A DNA stretch of 64,000 nucleotides from Psychrobacter sp. BI730 (GCF_013414195.1 NZ_JAATTV010000011.1:1-64000); one strand, 5' to 3'. Positions 37,183 through 46,855 are shown, numbered from the stretch's first letter. The notes: generated by a model not told the origin, from the letters alone. Numbers and translations are program-made.

Positions 37183-37339
37183 ATATTCATAAAAATGAAT
37201 ATAACGTATGCTAGGTCTTCCTTTTGTATTTACACAATGATACATTAGTACAACAGATAGAAACACTAGTGCGTTAAGATAGCCGAGCACCATTACAATA
37301 GACAGGTGTTTATACTTCTTCTACTGAAAGGTGATGATT

Positions 37340-38632
37340 ATGAAAGACAATAATTATATAAACAATATGTCGCTATCAAAAGGCGTTGATTTAACTGGTG
37401 TTAGTAGGTCAGGGATTACCTATGACGATAATAAGTATGATGACAATAGCTATAAAGATAGTGCCCAGTTTAATAAAAATCCCAAAAACATCATTATAGA
37501 GTATTACTCAGAAAACATACCTAAAAAAATAAAAGAACAACCCACCTATATGATAAAAAATAAAATATTACTGCCTGTACTTGCAGCGCTTAGCACAGCT
37601 TTATTTAGTACCACCAGTATGGCCAGTACATCGACTGAGTTTACCAGTCAAGACTGGCAAGTCGCTTGTGATAATACGCGTACATGCCGGCTGGCAGGGT
37701 ATCAAGCAGAGAATAACAGCGAGTTCCCGGTTTCTATATTGCTCGTACGCCGCGCAGGTGCGAATGCTGGCGTGGATGGTAAAGTAAAGCTTGGCGGGGC
37801 AAAGGACAGCTCGTCTAAAGCCCTAATGCAGCTCGGTAATCGTCATCGCATCTCGTTGTTTATTAACGACAAGGATTATGGCGAAACGAAGCCATATTCA
37901 GCCGCTGCAGGTAACGCTGAGCTTACTCAAGCGCAGGTAACTGCATTATTAGAGGCTTTGACTAAATCTAGTAAGATTACGTTGGCCTTACGCAACTCAC
38001 GTTGGCAGCTATCTGACAAAGGTGCCAGTGCTGTCATGCTAAAAACTGATGAGTTCCAAGGTCGCGTTGGTACATCCAGTGCTTTTATCAAAAATGACGA
38101 TGCTGTGAAATCTAGTGGCGGTATATTGCCTCCCAAAGCCGCACCGGTACTACGGTTTGTCGTGCCAAGTGCCAAAGCGGACGATGATAATGACAAAAAG
38201 TTTGTGATGAGGTCCTCTCAGTTGGCAGCGTTGGTAAAAGGCACAATGAAAGATGCAGACAGCGTTTGTCCCAATCTTTCAGACAAATCACCTTGGCGTA
38301 TCAGTCGTCTAAATGGCTCTCAGCTGTTGGCACAGCATGAGTGCTGGACAGGCGCTTATAACGCTGGAGCAGGGGTTTGGGTAATCAATGACAGTAAACC
38401 TTATAAGCCAACATTGGTGACGACCAATGCTACTGGCTACGATAAAGGCAAGCTTACCTCTGTACAAAAAGGTCGCGGCATCGGTGATTGCATGAGCAAA
38501 ACCGATTGGCTATGGACGGGCCGTACATTTGAAAAGAGTCATGAAAGCACCACTGGACTATGCCGCTTAATCGAGGCGGGCGGGGCATGGCAGCTACCTA
38601 CCTATGTCACAGAAGTCAAAGTAGTACGATAG
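37340..38632 (+). CDS. DUF1176 domain exported protein (start uncertain)
   Basis: The C-terminal 340 residues are a DUF1176 protein: FTSQDWQVACDNTRTCRLAGY, SILLVRRAG, a central ALRNSRWQLS and a late CWTGAYNAGAGVW...GDCMSKTDWLWTG...CRLIEAGGAWQLPT. DUF1176 proteins are periplasmic and of unknown function. A good signal peptide (MIKNKILLPVLAALSTALFSTTSMAS) starts only at codon 71 of this frame, at 37550. The best ribosome site (AAAGGTG, six bases before ATG 37340) serves the longer form, which would have a 70-residue hydrophilic Asn/Asp/Tyr-rich head before the signal peptide. Either start could be right; the 37550 ATG lacks a visible ribosome site. Confidence 0.78.
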   Translation: MKDNNYINNMSLSKGVDLTGVSRSGITYDDNKYDDNSYKDSAQFNKNPKNIIIEYYSENIPKKIKEQPTYMIKNKILLPVLAALSTALFSTTSMASTSTEFTSQDWQVACDNTRTCRLAGYQAENNSEFPVSILLVRRAGANAGVDGKVKLGGAKDSSSKALMQLGNRHRISLFINDKDYGETKPYSAAAGNAELTQAQVTALLEALTKSSKITLALRNSRWQLSDKGASAVMLKTDEFQGRVGTSSAFIKNDDAVKSSGGILPPKAAPVLRFVVPSAKADDDNDKKFVMRSSQLAALVKGTMKDADSVCPNLSDKSPWRISRLNGSQLLAQHECWTGAYNAGAGVWVINDSKPYKPTLVTTNATGYDKGKLTSVQKGRGIGDCMSKTDWLWTGRTFEKSHESTTGLCRLIEAGGAWQLPTYVTEVKVVR

Positions 38633-39238
38633 ATAAATAGCGAGTAGTTCATTTGCTTTAGTTATTCAATTTTGCTTTAGGTATTAAATAAATCACCTAA
38701 AATTGTTTATTATCAACACTGTTAGTGCTTATTTACTTAGTAATTGAAGAAATAGGTACATATATTTTTTTTATTGTGCTATACTGCGTCGCCACGTTAG
38801 CTTAGGCTTTCGTGAATTATGAGATTGATAACATCGCCTGCGATTTTGGGTCTAGGATGACCATAAGTAATTGTTGCCGATGATTTTGTGTACTTAAATA
38901 ACCTTTTAAAAATATCAGTTATTTTTGACTCATATCTTATCTACTGGCCTATAACTAGGGTCTAGATTGGTTGCTGTTTGCCTTTATCTGCTTTGGACAA
39001 AGCATTGATAATGAGCGTATATCAAGCAAGGATAAGACACTCGGCACTACCACCAAAATACGTCAGACAGCACGAACGCATTTATTATAAAGACGCTAAG
39101 CTCTATTGGCTTGGTTTCTAATTATCGACAATTTTATATTGCTCGGTAATGCTAATAAGAGCAGCGTGGTGAACGGTTATCAGTGGTATGCATCAAGTTT
39201 GCTGAATTTACAGCAACTTATACTTACCAAGGATTACT
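38633..39238 (+). promoter_or_regulatory. Long leader of the DEAD-box helicase gene with extended -10 promoter
   Basis: A 606-bp stretch without a gene. TGCTATACT (38777-38785) is an extended -10 element after a T-rich run. It would start transcription near 38792 and give a 5' UTR of about 450 nt. Long structured leaders are typical of cold-induced helicase genes (csdA/deaD). No riboswitch class was recognised. Confidence 0.55.
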
Positions 39239-40909
39239 ATGACTGACATCTTATCTGCAATCGCCGCTGAAAACGGCATCATCGAAAGCACTGACACTCC
39301 AAATACTGATAATAATACTCAAGCGGCTGCTACTGACGCCACTGAAGAAAACAAAATCACCTTTACTGATCTTGGCATTGCTAAGCCAATTCTTACTGCG
39401 CTTGATCGCAGTGGCTATACCAATCCAACCCCTATTCAAGAACAAGCCATTCCTTTTGCTCTAGCAGGTCGTGACCTTTTATTGTCAGCGCAAACGGGTA
39501 GTGGTAAAACAGCGGCTTTCGTTATCCCTGTACTTGATCGTTTGAGCCGTGCTACTAGCTTTGACAAACTAACCAAAGCACTTATCCTAACGCCAACGCG
39601 TGAACTTGCTCAGCAAGTACATGACAGCGTTCGCACTTATTCTAAAGATATGCGCGGTCTATTTTGTGTACCACTAGTTGGCGGCGCACCATACAACGGT
39701 CAGATCACTGCCTTGAAAAAGGGCGTTCAAGTAATCGTTGCAACTCCTGGTCGTCTACTTGACCATATCAATGCAGGTCGCGTTGACTTATCAAACCTAG
39801 AAGTATTGGTACTTGACGAAGCTGACCGTATGCTAGACATGGGTTTTGCTGATGACATTAGTGATATCCTTCGTGCAGCGCCAATCGATCGTCAAACGAT
39901 CATGTGTTCAGCAACTTGGGATGGCCCAGTAGGTAAAATCGCTGCCAGTTTCACTAAGAACCCTGAGCGCGTATCAATCAAAGTAGAATCTGCACACATC
40001 GAAGAAAAAGTGTACTACTGTGATGATTTTGATCACAAAAACCGTTTACTTGACAAAATCGTTTGCCAACAAGATATGGAACAAATCATTATCTTTGCTG
40101 CTACCAAACGTAGCACTGAAAAACTGGCTAAACAGTTACAAGAAGCAGGCCATAAAGCAAGCTTCCTACATGGTGACTTGCCACAGAGCAAGCGTAACCG
40201 TATCGTTCAAGACTTGCGTAATGGTAAAGTAAAAATCCTAGTAGCGACTGACGTTGCTGCTCGTGGTCTAGATATCCCAGCTATCTCGCACGTTATCAAC
40301 TATGACTTGCCGCGTCAGACTGAAGATTACGTCCATCGTATCGGTCGTTGTGGTCGTGCTGGTCGTACTGGTGTTGCTATCAGCCTATGTAGCATGGATG
40401 ATCGTCCACAGCTTAACGCTATCAACCGTTATCTAGATCGCAAAATGGAAGTATGTGTTATCGAAGGTATGGAGCCTAAGAAAACTTACGTACCTAGCGA
40501 AAACAAAGGTAATGGTCGTGGCCGTGGTCGTGGTCGTTCTAACGGCGGTGGCGGTCAAGGCCGTGGTCGTTCAGGCGGTGGCTATGCTGGTAAATCTAGC
40601 GGTGGTGGTCAAGGTCGTGGTCGTTCAAGCGACAGCGCTCCAACTGGTCAACGCGCTAGCAACGACAGCGGTTATCAAGGTAAGCCACGTGATACGTCAG
40701 GCAAACCGAATGAGCGTTCAGGTGGCAAGCCGTATCAAGGCAAGCGCACTGGTGGCCCAAGCCGCGGTGATAGCAATGGCGTTCCACGTGGTGAGCGTGC
40801 TGCAACTGGTCGCGGTCGTCCAAGCGGTAGCCAAGGCCGTCCAGCTGGTCGTTCTGACAGCCGTGGTCAAGGTCGTCCAAACGGCGGTAACCGTGGTAAC
40901 AACTCGTAA
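39239..40909 (+). CDS. DEAD-box ATP-dependent RNA helicase with RG-rich tail
   Basis: 556 residues. Q motif (GYTNPTPIQEQAIP), motif I AQTGSGKT (about 83), PTRELAQQ, motif II DEAD (about 193), SAT (about 223), RGLDIPAISHVINYD and HRIGRCGRAGRTG. From about residue 426 to the end the chain is low-complexity RG/GGG/SGG repeats (RGRGRGRSNGGGG), an RNA-binding tail like those of RhlE/SrmB-type helicases. It probably helps ribosome assembly or mRNA unwinding in the cold. The acidic Thr/Asp/Asn-rich first 38 residues are unusual. Ribosome site AAGGA upstream; monocistronic. Confidence 0.93.
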   Translation: MTDILSAIAAENGIIESTDTPNTDNNTQAAATDATEENKITFTDLGIAKPILTALDRSGYTNPTPIQEQAIPFALAGRDLLLSAQTGSGKTAAFVIPVLDRLSRATSFDKLTKALILTPTRELAQQVHDSVRTYSKDMRGLFCVPLVGGAPYNGQITALKKGVQVIVATPGRLLDHINAGRVDLSNLEVLVLDEADRMLDMGFADDISDILRAAPIDRQTIMCSATWDGPVGKIAASFTKNPERVSIKVESAHIEEKVYYCDDFDHKNRLLDKIVCQQDMEQIIIFAATKRSTEKLAKQLQEAGHKASFLHGDLPQSKRNRIVQDLRNGKVKILVATDVAARGLDIPAISHVINYDLPRQTEDYVHRIGRCGRAGRTGVAISLCSMDDRPQLNAINRYLDRKMEVCVIEGMEPKKTYVPSENKGNGRGRGRGRSNGGGGQGRGRSGGGYAGKSSGGGQGRGRSSDSAPTGQRASNDSGYQGKPRDTSGKPNERSGGKPYQGKRTGGPSRGDSNGVPRGERAATGRGRPSGSQGRPAGRSDSRGQGRPNGGNRGNNS

Positions 40910-40922
40910 TACAGCTATATTT

Positions 40923-40999
40923 GACGATTAAAATCATTGATTTATTAATCGTCTAAAGATAGCACTAAAAAAGCCAGATACTTGTTATCTGGCTTTTTT
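40923..40999 (+). terminator. Double hairpin terminator of the helicase gene
   Basis: First stem GACGATTAA/TTAATCGTC (40923-40953), then AAAAAAGCCAGATA/TATCTGGCTTTTTT (40967-40999), a perfect intrinsic terminator. Confidence 0.93.
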
Positions 41000-41186
41000 G
41001 CGTTTACTTGTTTTGTATAGCGCCATGATTAGCTTACGTCCTTACTTGCCTAGCCGTTACCTTGCTATTCATTCTGTTAAATACTACTCAGCAAATCCTA
41101 GCTAATAGTCGATGGCTGCTTGCAGGAGTTTTTTGCCTTGTCTATACTGATTTACTTTTGCCCGTTGTAATTCTTGGAGCACCTTG

Positions 41187-42431
41187 ATGCCTGCCACCTC
41201 AAATTTAGCAATTGATAATTTGCCATTAGCCTTTGGCATCATTATGGCCATTATTGGTCTGGTTTTTTATACCCAAGGCTTACCGGGTAAGTTTTGGCGT
41301 CGGTTTTATGCCGTATTGCCTGGTATTGTACTTTGCTGCTTTATACCAGCCACTCTAAATAGCTTGGGTGTGTTTGCCGATGGTATTGGTTCGCAGATTT
41401 ATGGCTTTACTGCGACTTATTTGCTGCCAGCAAGTTTACTATTGATGACCTTATCTATGGATGTACCAAAAATACTAGGGCTAGGCTGGAAGGCGATCGC
41501 GATGTTTTTCGCTGCTAGTATCGCTATCATCATTAGTGGTCCGATCAGTTTAGGGATTGCCAAATGGGTATCGCCTGAAATATTCACTTACGATACATTA
41601 TGGCGTGGGTTCTCTGCTGTAGCGGGCAGTTGGATTGGCGGGGCGGCTAACCAAGCAGCGATGAAAGAGCTGTTCGGGGTCAGTGATGATTTATTTGGCA
41701 TGATGATTTTGGTCGATACCACCAATGCCTCATTGTGGCTACTGGCTATCTTGGTCATGGCAAAACACAGCGAAAAGATAGATCGTTTTCTACGCGCTGA
41801 TACCAGTAGTATCGATAAAGTAGTTAAAGCGGTTGAAAGCTATGAGCGTGATCATGCCCGCCCAGCCACCATCAATGATTTGATGGTGATGTTTGGCTTA
41901 TGCTTTGCGATGGTCGGAGTGGCGCACTTTGTCGGTGGCCAGATTGCAGATTTCTTTGCGCCTTATAGTTGGGCCGTTCAATATAGCTTTGCCAGCTCGT
42001 TCTTTTGGATGGTGGTAATTATTACGGTAATAGGTGTTATATTTTCGTTTACTAAGATACGTAGGTTAGATCATGTTGGCGCATCAAAAATCGGCACGGT
42101 ATTTATCTTTGTATTAATCGCCGCGATTGGTATGCAAATCAATCTGGCTGGAGTCGTCTCACAGTGGCGACTATTGCTTATCGGTTTACTATGGATGAGC
42201 ATCCATGTCGTTATCATATTTGCCGTTGCTAGAATCATTCGAGCACCGTTCTTCTTTTTGGCAGTTGGCTCTAATGCCAATACGGGCGGTGCTTCTTCTG
42301 CACCGATTGTCGCCACAGCTTTTCATCCATCGCTAGCGCCTGTTGGCGTGTTCTTGGGTATTTTAGGTTACGCAGTAGGGACATTTGGTGGTTATATCAG
42401 CACCCAATTGATGCGCTTGGTTGTGTCTTAA
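41187..42431 (+). CDS. DUF819 family membrane protein (YjcL-like)
   Basis: A 414-residue integral membrane protein with about 11 hydrophobic spans. Family segments are SAVAGSWIGGAANQAAMKE, MMILVDTTNASLWLLAIL and AVGSNANTGGASSAPIVA. DUF819 proteins are related to CPA/AT-type carriers, but their substrate is unknown. The start at ATG 41187 is set by GGAG seven bases upstream; a TTG codon directly before it is open but not needed. Confidence 0.88.
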   Translation: MPATSNLAIDNLPLAFGIIMAIIGLVFYTQGLPGKFWRRFYAVLPGIVLCCFIPATLNSLGVFADGIGSQIYGFTATYLLPASLLLMTLSMDVPKILGLGWKAIAMFFAASIAIIISGPISLGIAKWVSPEIFTYDTLWRGFSAVAGSWIGGAANQAAMKELFGVSDDLFGMMILVDTTNASLWLLAILVMAKHSEKIDRFLRADTSSIDKVVKAVESYERDHARPATINDLMVMFGLCFAMVGVAHFVGGQIADFFAPYSWAVQYSFASSFFWMVVIITVIGVIFSFTKIRRLDHVGASKIGTVFIFVLIAAIGMQINLAGVVSQWRLLLIGLLWMSIHVVIIFAVARIIRAPFFFLAVGSNANTGGASSAPIVATAFHPSLAPVGVFLGILGYAVGTFGGYISTQLMRLVVS

Positions 42432-42458
42432 TGTCTAAATTTTCAGTTCTTGCTAAAC

Positions 42459-42486
42459 AAAACCCGCCTTGATGCGGGTTTTTTAT
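42459..42486 (+). terminator. Intrinsic terminator of the DUF819 gene
   Basis: AAACCCGC/GCGGGTTT stem with CTTGAT loop and T tract. Confidence 0.9.
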
Positions 42487-42668
42487 TATTAATGATTGGG
42501 TGACTTGAGTTATCGTTTTGTCTATCTATGCTATTGATATGTAAGCCTAGCCATGGCCACACATGAGTACGTGTTAACCTTTCTGCTAATTAAATAAAGA
42601 CAACTAATCAAGTAAAGAAAACTAAGCACGTTAGGAATAAACAACGATTCGATAGGAACAATAACGCT

Positions 42669-45236
42669 ATGGCAAATTCAGAAAAATTAGAAGAAAAAAC
42701 AAGTAAAACAAGCACAGTGAGAAATACCCTTTATAACCCTGACCAAGACAATATTCAGGTCAGAGGTGCGCGCGTACACAATTTGAAGAACGTTGATGTT
42801 GACTTACCTCGTAATGCCTTGGTGGTCTTTACTGGTATCTCAGGCTCAGGCAAGTCGTCATTAGCATTCGGTACACTATTTGCCGAGTCACAACGCCGTT
42901 ATCTTGATTCTGTATCGCCTTATGCCAGACGACTCATTGATCAGGTCGATGAGCCGGATGTTGATACCATAGAAGGGTTGCCACCAGCAGTCGCCTTGCA
43001 GCAAAAGCGAGGTACGCCTTCAGTGCGCTCGTCCGTGGGTAGCGTAACGACGATATCCAATGGTCTGCGCATGCTGTACTCACGAGCAGGAGAGTATCCT
43101 GCCGATCTAGAGATTCTATACGCTGATGCATTCTCTCCCAACACCCCAGATGGCGCTTGTCCGACTTGCTCAGGTATCGGCCGTGTCTTTGAAGTCACTG
43201 AAAAGCTGTTGGTGCCAGACAATACCAAGACCATCCGTGAGCGGGCGATTGCAGCTTGGCCACCAGCGTGGCAAGGTCAAAACCTCAGTCGTATATTGAC
43301 CACATTGGGCTATGATATTGATAAACCATGGCACACACTACCTAAAAAAACACGCGACTGGATTTTGTTTACAGATGATACGCCGACAGTGCCTGTCTAT
43401 CCTGAATACAATCTTGAGCAAACGCGCGATGCGATAGAAAACGGTGAGAAACCAAATTATATGGGTACTTTTGTCAGTGCCAAAAACTTCATTTTGCATT
43501 CTTTTGCCACGACCCAAAGCCCGCGTACCAAAAAACGTGTCTCGCAATTTATGCAAATATCTGAGTGCCCAGAATGTCACGGCAAAAAACTAAAGAAAGA
43601 ATCGCTATCGGTTAAGTTTGCAGGATTGGATATAGGCGAGCTATCACAGCTAACGCTAACAGAAATGGCGGAAAAATTAGAAGTAACCGCTTGTACCAAG
43701 GTAGCCGATAACACACCAAACCGCGAAAAAGCTATCGTCGCCCAACGTATTGCCAGTGATATCCTCTCTCGTGTTGAAGCGCTGACAAGGTTAGGGTTAG
43801 GCTATCTCTCGCTTGAGCGTACCACACCGACACTCTCTCCTGGTGAGCTACAGCGGTTGCGTTTGGCTACTCAAATTCGCTCGCAGCTGTTTGGCGTGGT
43901 CTATGTCCTTGATGAGCCATCGGCAGGTCTGCATCCTGCTGATACTCAAGCATTGCTAGGGTCTTTGGATGAGCTAATCGCGGCTGGTAACTCGGTGTTT
44001 GTCGTTGAGCATGACGTTAGTGTCATTAGACATGCTGATTGGGTAGTCGATGTCGGGCCAAAGGCAGGCACGCATGGTGGTGAGATTGTCTATAGTGGTC
44101 CTGTAGATGGTCTTCGTGAGGTTGAACAGTCGCATACTGGTCAATATCTCTTTGCCAATACTACGTCTAACGCGAAGTCAAAATCTAGCACGAGGCAGCC
44201 GGCAGCCTGGCTCAAACTTGCCAACATTGAGCGAAATAATATTACAGGATTAGACGTTGAGTTTCCGCTTGGGGTCATGACCAGCGTTACAGGGGTCTCA
44301 GGCTCAGGCAAATCAAGCCTCGTCAGCCAAGCATTGGTAGAGCTTATTAGTGAAGCGTTGGGGCAGAAGACAGTTACAGAAGCGCCTGTCGGTGAAGCAG
44401 ATTTACTTGAGCAGGAGCTTGAGTCAGTAACTGGCGGTGAAATTGTCGCTGGTATGGAGCACGTCCGTCGCCTTATTAATATTAATCAAAAAGCAATTGG
44501 TCGTACACCGCGATCTAATTTGGCAACCTATACTGGTTTGTTTGACGATGTACGCAAGCTGTTTGCGGCCACCAAACAAGCAAAATCTCATGGCTATGAT
44601 GCTGGCAGGTTCTCATTTAATACGACCAAAGGTCGTTGCCCAAATTGCGAAGGGTTAGGGTTTGTCAGTGTTGAGCTGTTATTTTTGCCAAGCGTCTATG
44701 CGCCTTGTCAGGTTTGTTATGGTCAACGCTATGACGAGGATACGCTAGCAATCACTTATCAAGACAAAAACATCGCTGAAGTTTTGAATTTAACAGTTGA
44801 AGCGGCACATGAATTTTTTGTTGATGAAGCGCCTATTTTGCGTGCATTAGAGGCGTTGCTGCAAGTTGGGCTTGGCTACTTACGTTTAGGTCAGCCTGCC
44901 ACCGAGTTATCAGGCGGAGAAGCGCAACGGATTAAACTTGCCACTGAGCTGCAACGCACACAGCGAGGCGACACCCTATACATATTGGATGAGCCAACCA
45001 CAGGTCTACACCCTGCCGATGTGTCTATGCTTATGACGCAGTTAAATGGTCTCGTCGATGCGGGCAATACTGTCATCATGGTTGAACATGACATGCAAGT
45101 GGCTAGCAATAGCGATTGGATCATTGACATCGGACCAGGGGCAGGGGATGCGGGCGGAGAAATCGTCGCTCAAGGTACACCACATGACGTGGCCCAATCA
45201 AAAGACAGCCGTACTGCACCTTTCTTATCGGTATGA
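42669..45236 (+). CDS. UvrA2-class ABC ATPase (UvrA paralogue without UvrB-binding domain)
   Basis: 855 residues with two UvrA-type ABC modules: Walker A GISGSGKSS (56-64) and GVSGSGKSS (second half), signatures LSPGELQRLRLA and LSGGEAQRIKLA, Walker B VLDEPSAGLHP and ILDEPTTGLHP. Zinc modules are present: CPTC (164-167) with CPEC, and CPNC with CQVC. From SSVGSVTTIS it passes almost directly to the first zinc module, so the roughly 115-residue UvrB-binding domain of canonical UvrA is missing. That defines the UvrA2 class (Deinococcus UvrA2, DrrC-like), associated with tolerance to DNA-binding compounds rather than core excision repair. A canonical uvrA should be elsewhere. Confidence 0.87.
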   Translation: MANSEKLEEKTSKTSTVRNTLYNPDQDNIQVRGARVHNLKNVDVDLPRNALVVFTGISGSGKSSLAFGTLFAESQRRYLDSVSPYARRLIDQVDEPDVDTIEGLPPAVALQQKRGTPSVRSSVGSVTTISNGLRMLYSRAGEYPADLEILYADAFSPNTPDGACPTCSGIGRVFEVTEKLLVPDNTKTIRERAIAAWPPAWQGQNLSRILTTLGYDIDKPWHTLPKKTRDWILFTDDTPTVPVYPEYNLEQTRDAIENGEKPNYMGTFVSAKNFILHSFATTQSPRTKKRVSQFMQISECPECHGKKLKKESLSVKFAGLDIGELSQLTLTEMAEKLEVTACTKVADNTPNREKAIVAQRIASDILSRVEALTRLGLGYLSLERTTPTLSPGELQRLRLATQIRSQLFGVVYVLDEPSAGLHPADTQALLGSLDELIAAGNSVFVVEHDVSVIRHADWVVDVGPKAGTHGGEIVYSGPVDGLREVEQSHTGQYLFANTTSNAKSKSSTRQPAAWLKLANIERNNITGLDVEFPLGVMTSVTGVSGSGKSSLVSQALVELISEALGQKTVTEAPVGEADLLEQELESVTGGEIVAGMEHVRRLININQKAIGRTPRSNLATYTGLFDDVRKLFAATKQAKSHGYDAGRFSFNTTKGRCPNCEGLGFVSVELLFLPSVYAPCQVCYGQRYDEDTLAITYQDKNIAEVLNLTVEAAHEFFVDEAPILRALEALLQVGLGYLRLGQPATELSGGEAQRIKLATELQRTQRGDTLYILDEPTTGLHPADVSMLMTQLNGLVDAGNTVIMVEHDMQVASNSDWIIDIGPGAGDAGGEIVAQGTPHDVAQSKDSRTAPFLSV

Positions 45237-45286
45237 TTTTATTGAAGTGACGACAAGTCTTCAAATTGGGTTCGAAGGTGGAAGGA

Positions 45287-46027
45287 CTATCCCCAATAAC
45301 CATCAGGACATTTAGGCAATTCAACTAACGTGCGACGTAACGCATCTGACCACTGATGACGAATCGTATTAAAGTACTCATCACGCTCATCAATACGTCG
45401 GCCGTTGGGCAGAGCTAGGCTGTCATTGTTATAAAGTACAAAATCTATCGGCATACCGACTGATAGGTTTGAGTGAATCGTGGAATCAAATGACAGCATC
45501 AACGCACGTGCCGCGTGCCTTACATCCGTGTTGTAGCTGACAGAACGATCCAAAATAGGTTTGCCATATTTGCTTTCACCTAACTGAAAGAAGGGCGTAT
45601 CTTCAGTGGCTTTGATGCAATTGCCTTCAGGATAAATCAGGTATAGCTCAGGTGGCTGTCCTTTTATTTGACCACCAAGCATAAACGAGCTGGTAAATGC
45701 ACCATCGCGAGTAGAGTTAGCGACTGCTTTTGCATGGTTCATAACATCACGCATACATTCACCAACCATTTGCGCGGCATCAAACAACGTCGCTACTGTA
45801 TTGAGGTTACTCTCAGCACGCTGGTCAATGTCGCTTTGTAGTTTATTGAACACTGCCTGCGATGTCGCTAAGCTACCAGCTGTCTGTAGCACCATAAAGC
45901 GCTCGCCTTCAACGCCGTATTGATACAACTTTCTGAATGTCGATATGTGATCAACACCGGCATTCGTGCGCGTGTCACTGGCAAAGACCATACCGTCTTT
46001 TAGACGAATGGCAGCACAATAAGTCAT
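45287..46027 (-). CDS. anbu: Anbu (ancestral beta-subunit) proteasome-like peptidase
   Basis: About 246 residues of the Ntn-hydrolase fold. It begins MTYCAAIRLKDGMVFASDTRTNAG: Thr2 would be the N-terminal nucleophile after Met removal, with the Asp/Arg pair in SDTRTNAG. Anbu assembles into an open helical ring and is cytosolic; its natural substrate is not settled. The start at 46027 (AAGGG six bases upstream) exposes Thr2; a longer frame to 46066 would bury it. Last gene of the operon with transglutaminase and ATP-grasp/alpha-E genes, the conserved Anbu neighbourhood. Confidence 0.92.
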   Translation of the reverse strand: MTYCAAIRLKDGMVFASDTRTNAGVDHISTFRKLYQYGVEGERFMVLQTAGSLATSQAVFNKLQSDIDQRAESNLNTVATLFDAAQMVGECMRDVMNHAKAVANSTRDGAFTSSFMLGGQIKGQPPELYLIYPEGNCIKATEDTPFFQLGESKYGKPILDRSVSYNTDVRHAARALMLSFDSTIHSNLSVGMPIDFVLYNNDSLALPNGRRIDERDEYFNTIRHQWSDALRRTLVELPKCPDGYWG

Positions 46028-46069
46028 AAAATACCCTTGATGAATAAACGTAATAAAAAATAGCAAACG

Positions 46070-46855
46070 CTATGATAGCTTTTTGACTAATACCAAACTG
46101 TAAAGATTTTCGTAACCGCCGCCCATACGCACGCCGCGAACAGGCGCCGTATCTAGATAATCTCGCCCAATAGCCACATACACATGTGAGTTTGGGGTAA
46201 ATGCCTGATTTGAGATATCAAAAGTATACCAGTAACCATCCAGCCAAACCTCAGCCCATGCGTGACTGGCCATGTGATTTTCGGTATCGTCATACAGATA
46301 ACCAGACACATAACGGGCTGGAATCTGTTGATCGCGCAAGATACCTAAAAATACATGCGTATGGTCTTGGCACACACCAGCACTTGTCGCAAACGCCTCA
46401 GCAGCGGTCGTGCCCACATGCGTGACGTCTTTAACAAAAGGCATTTTCATAATAAGGGCATTCGCCATTGCCTTTAAGCTGTCGTGAGTAGGGGTTTTTA
46501 GATATGGCGCTGCAAATTCTCGCATCTCTTGTGAGCATTTGGTCAACGGGGTTTGTACGGTAAATAGCAGGTAGGGGACATGATCCATATCTTCTAAACG
46601 TTCGGTTTCGGTGTTGATCTCAACGATACCCGACGCCTGCATTTGTAAGTTGTTATGTGCCTCGTTACGACTGAGCGTGAGCCATGCATTACCAAAGCCA
46701 TCCTTTTGATTGGTAGCCACTTTAGGGAGCATCACATCCCATTTATGAATGGTTTGGTGCGGCATTTGCATGGGGGTCATGCGTATATACTGTACACTGC
46801 GCTGTGCCAGCTCATCGTAATAATAGTTGGTTTGATGACTGATTTGAAGTTTCAT
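46070..46855 (-). CDS. Transglutaminase-like cysteine peptidase of the Anbu operon
   Basis: 261 residues. An N-terminal beta domain (LQISHQTNYYYDELAQRSVQYIRMTP) is typical of bacterial transglutaminase-like proteins. The catalytic triad is visible: Cys in GVCQDHTHV (about 160), His in SHAWAEVW (about 196) and Asp in FDISNQ (about 213). No signal peptide, so cytosolic. It lies 42 bp upstream of anbu and 92 bp downstream of the ATP-grasp/alpha-E gene, all leftward. A ligase/hydrolase pair with the ATP-grasp protein has been proposed for this neighbourhood. Confidence 0.9.
   Translation of the reverse strand: MKLQISHQTNYYYDELAQRSVQYIRMTPMQMPHQTIHKWDVMLPKVATNQKDGFGNAWLTLSRNEAHNNLQMQASGIVEINTETERLEDMDHVPYLLFTVQTPLTKCSQEMREFAAPYLKTPTHDSLKAMANALIMKMPFVKDVTHVGTTAAEAFATSAGVCQDHTHVFLGILRDQQIPARYVSGYLYDDTENHMASHAWAEVWLDGYWYTFDISNQAFTPNSHVYVAIGRDYLDTAPVRGVRMGGGYENLYSLVLVKKLS

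Noticed and set aside
37087-37293. Small minus-strand ORF between yghU and the DUF1176 gene
   Set aside because: It runs over the yghU terminator and shows no ribosome site or recognisable sequence.
40455-40937. Long Val/Ala-rich ORF overlapping the helicase tail, plus a minus-strand ORF
   Set aside because: Both are frame shadows of the RG-repeat coding sequence.
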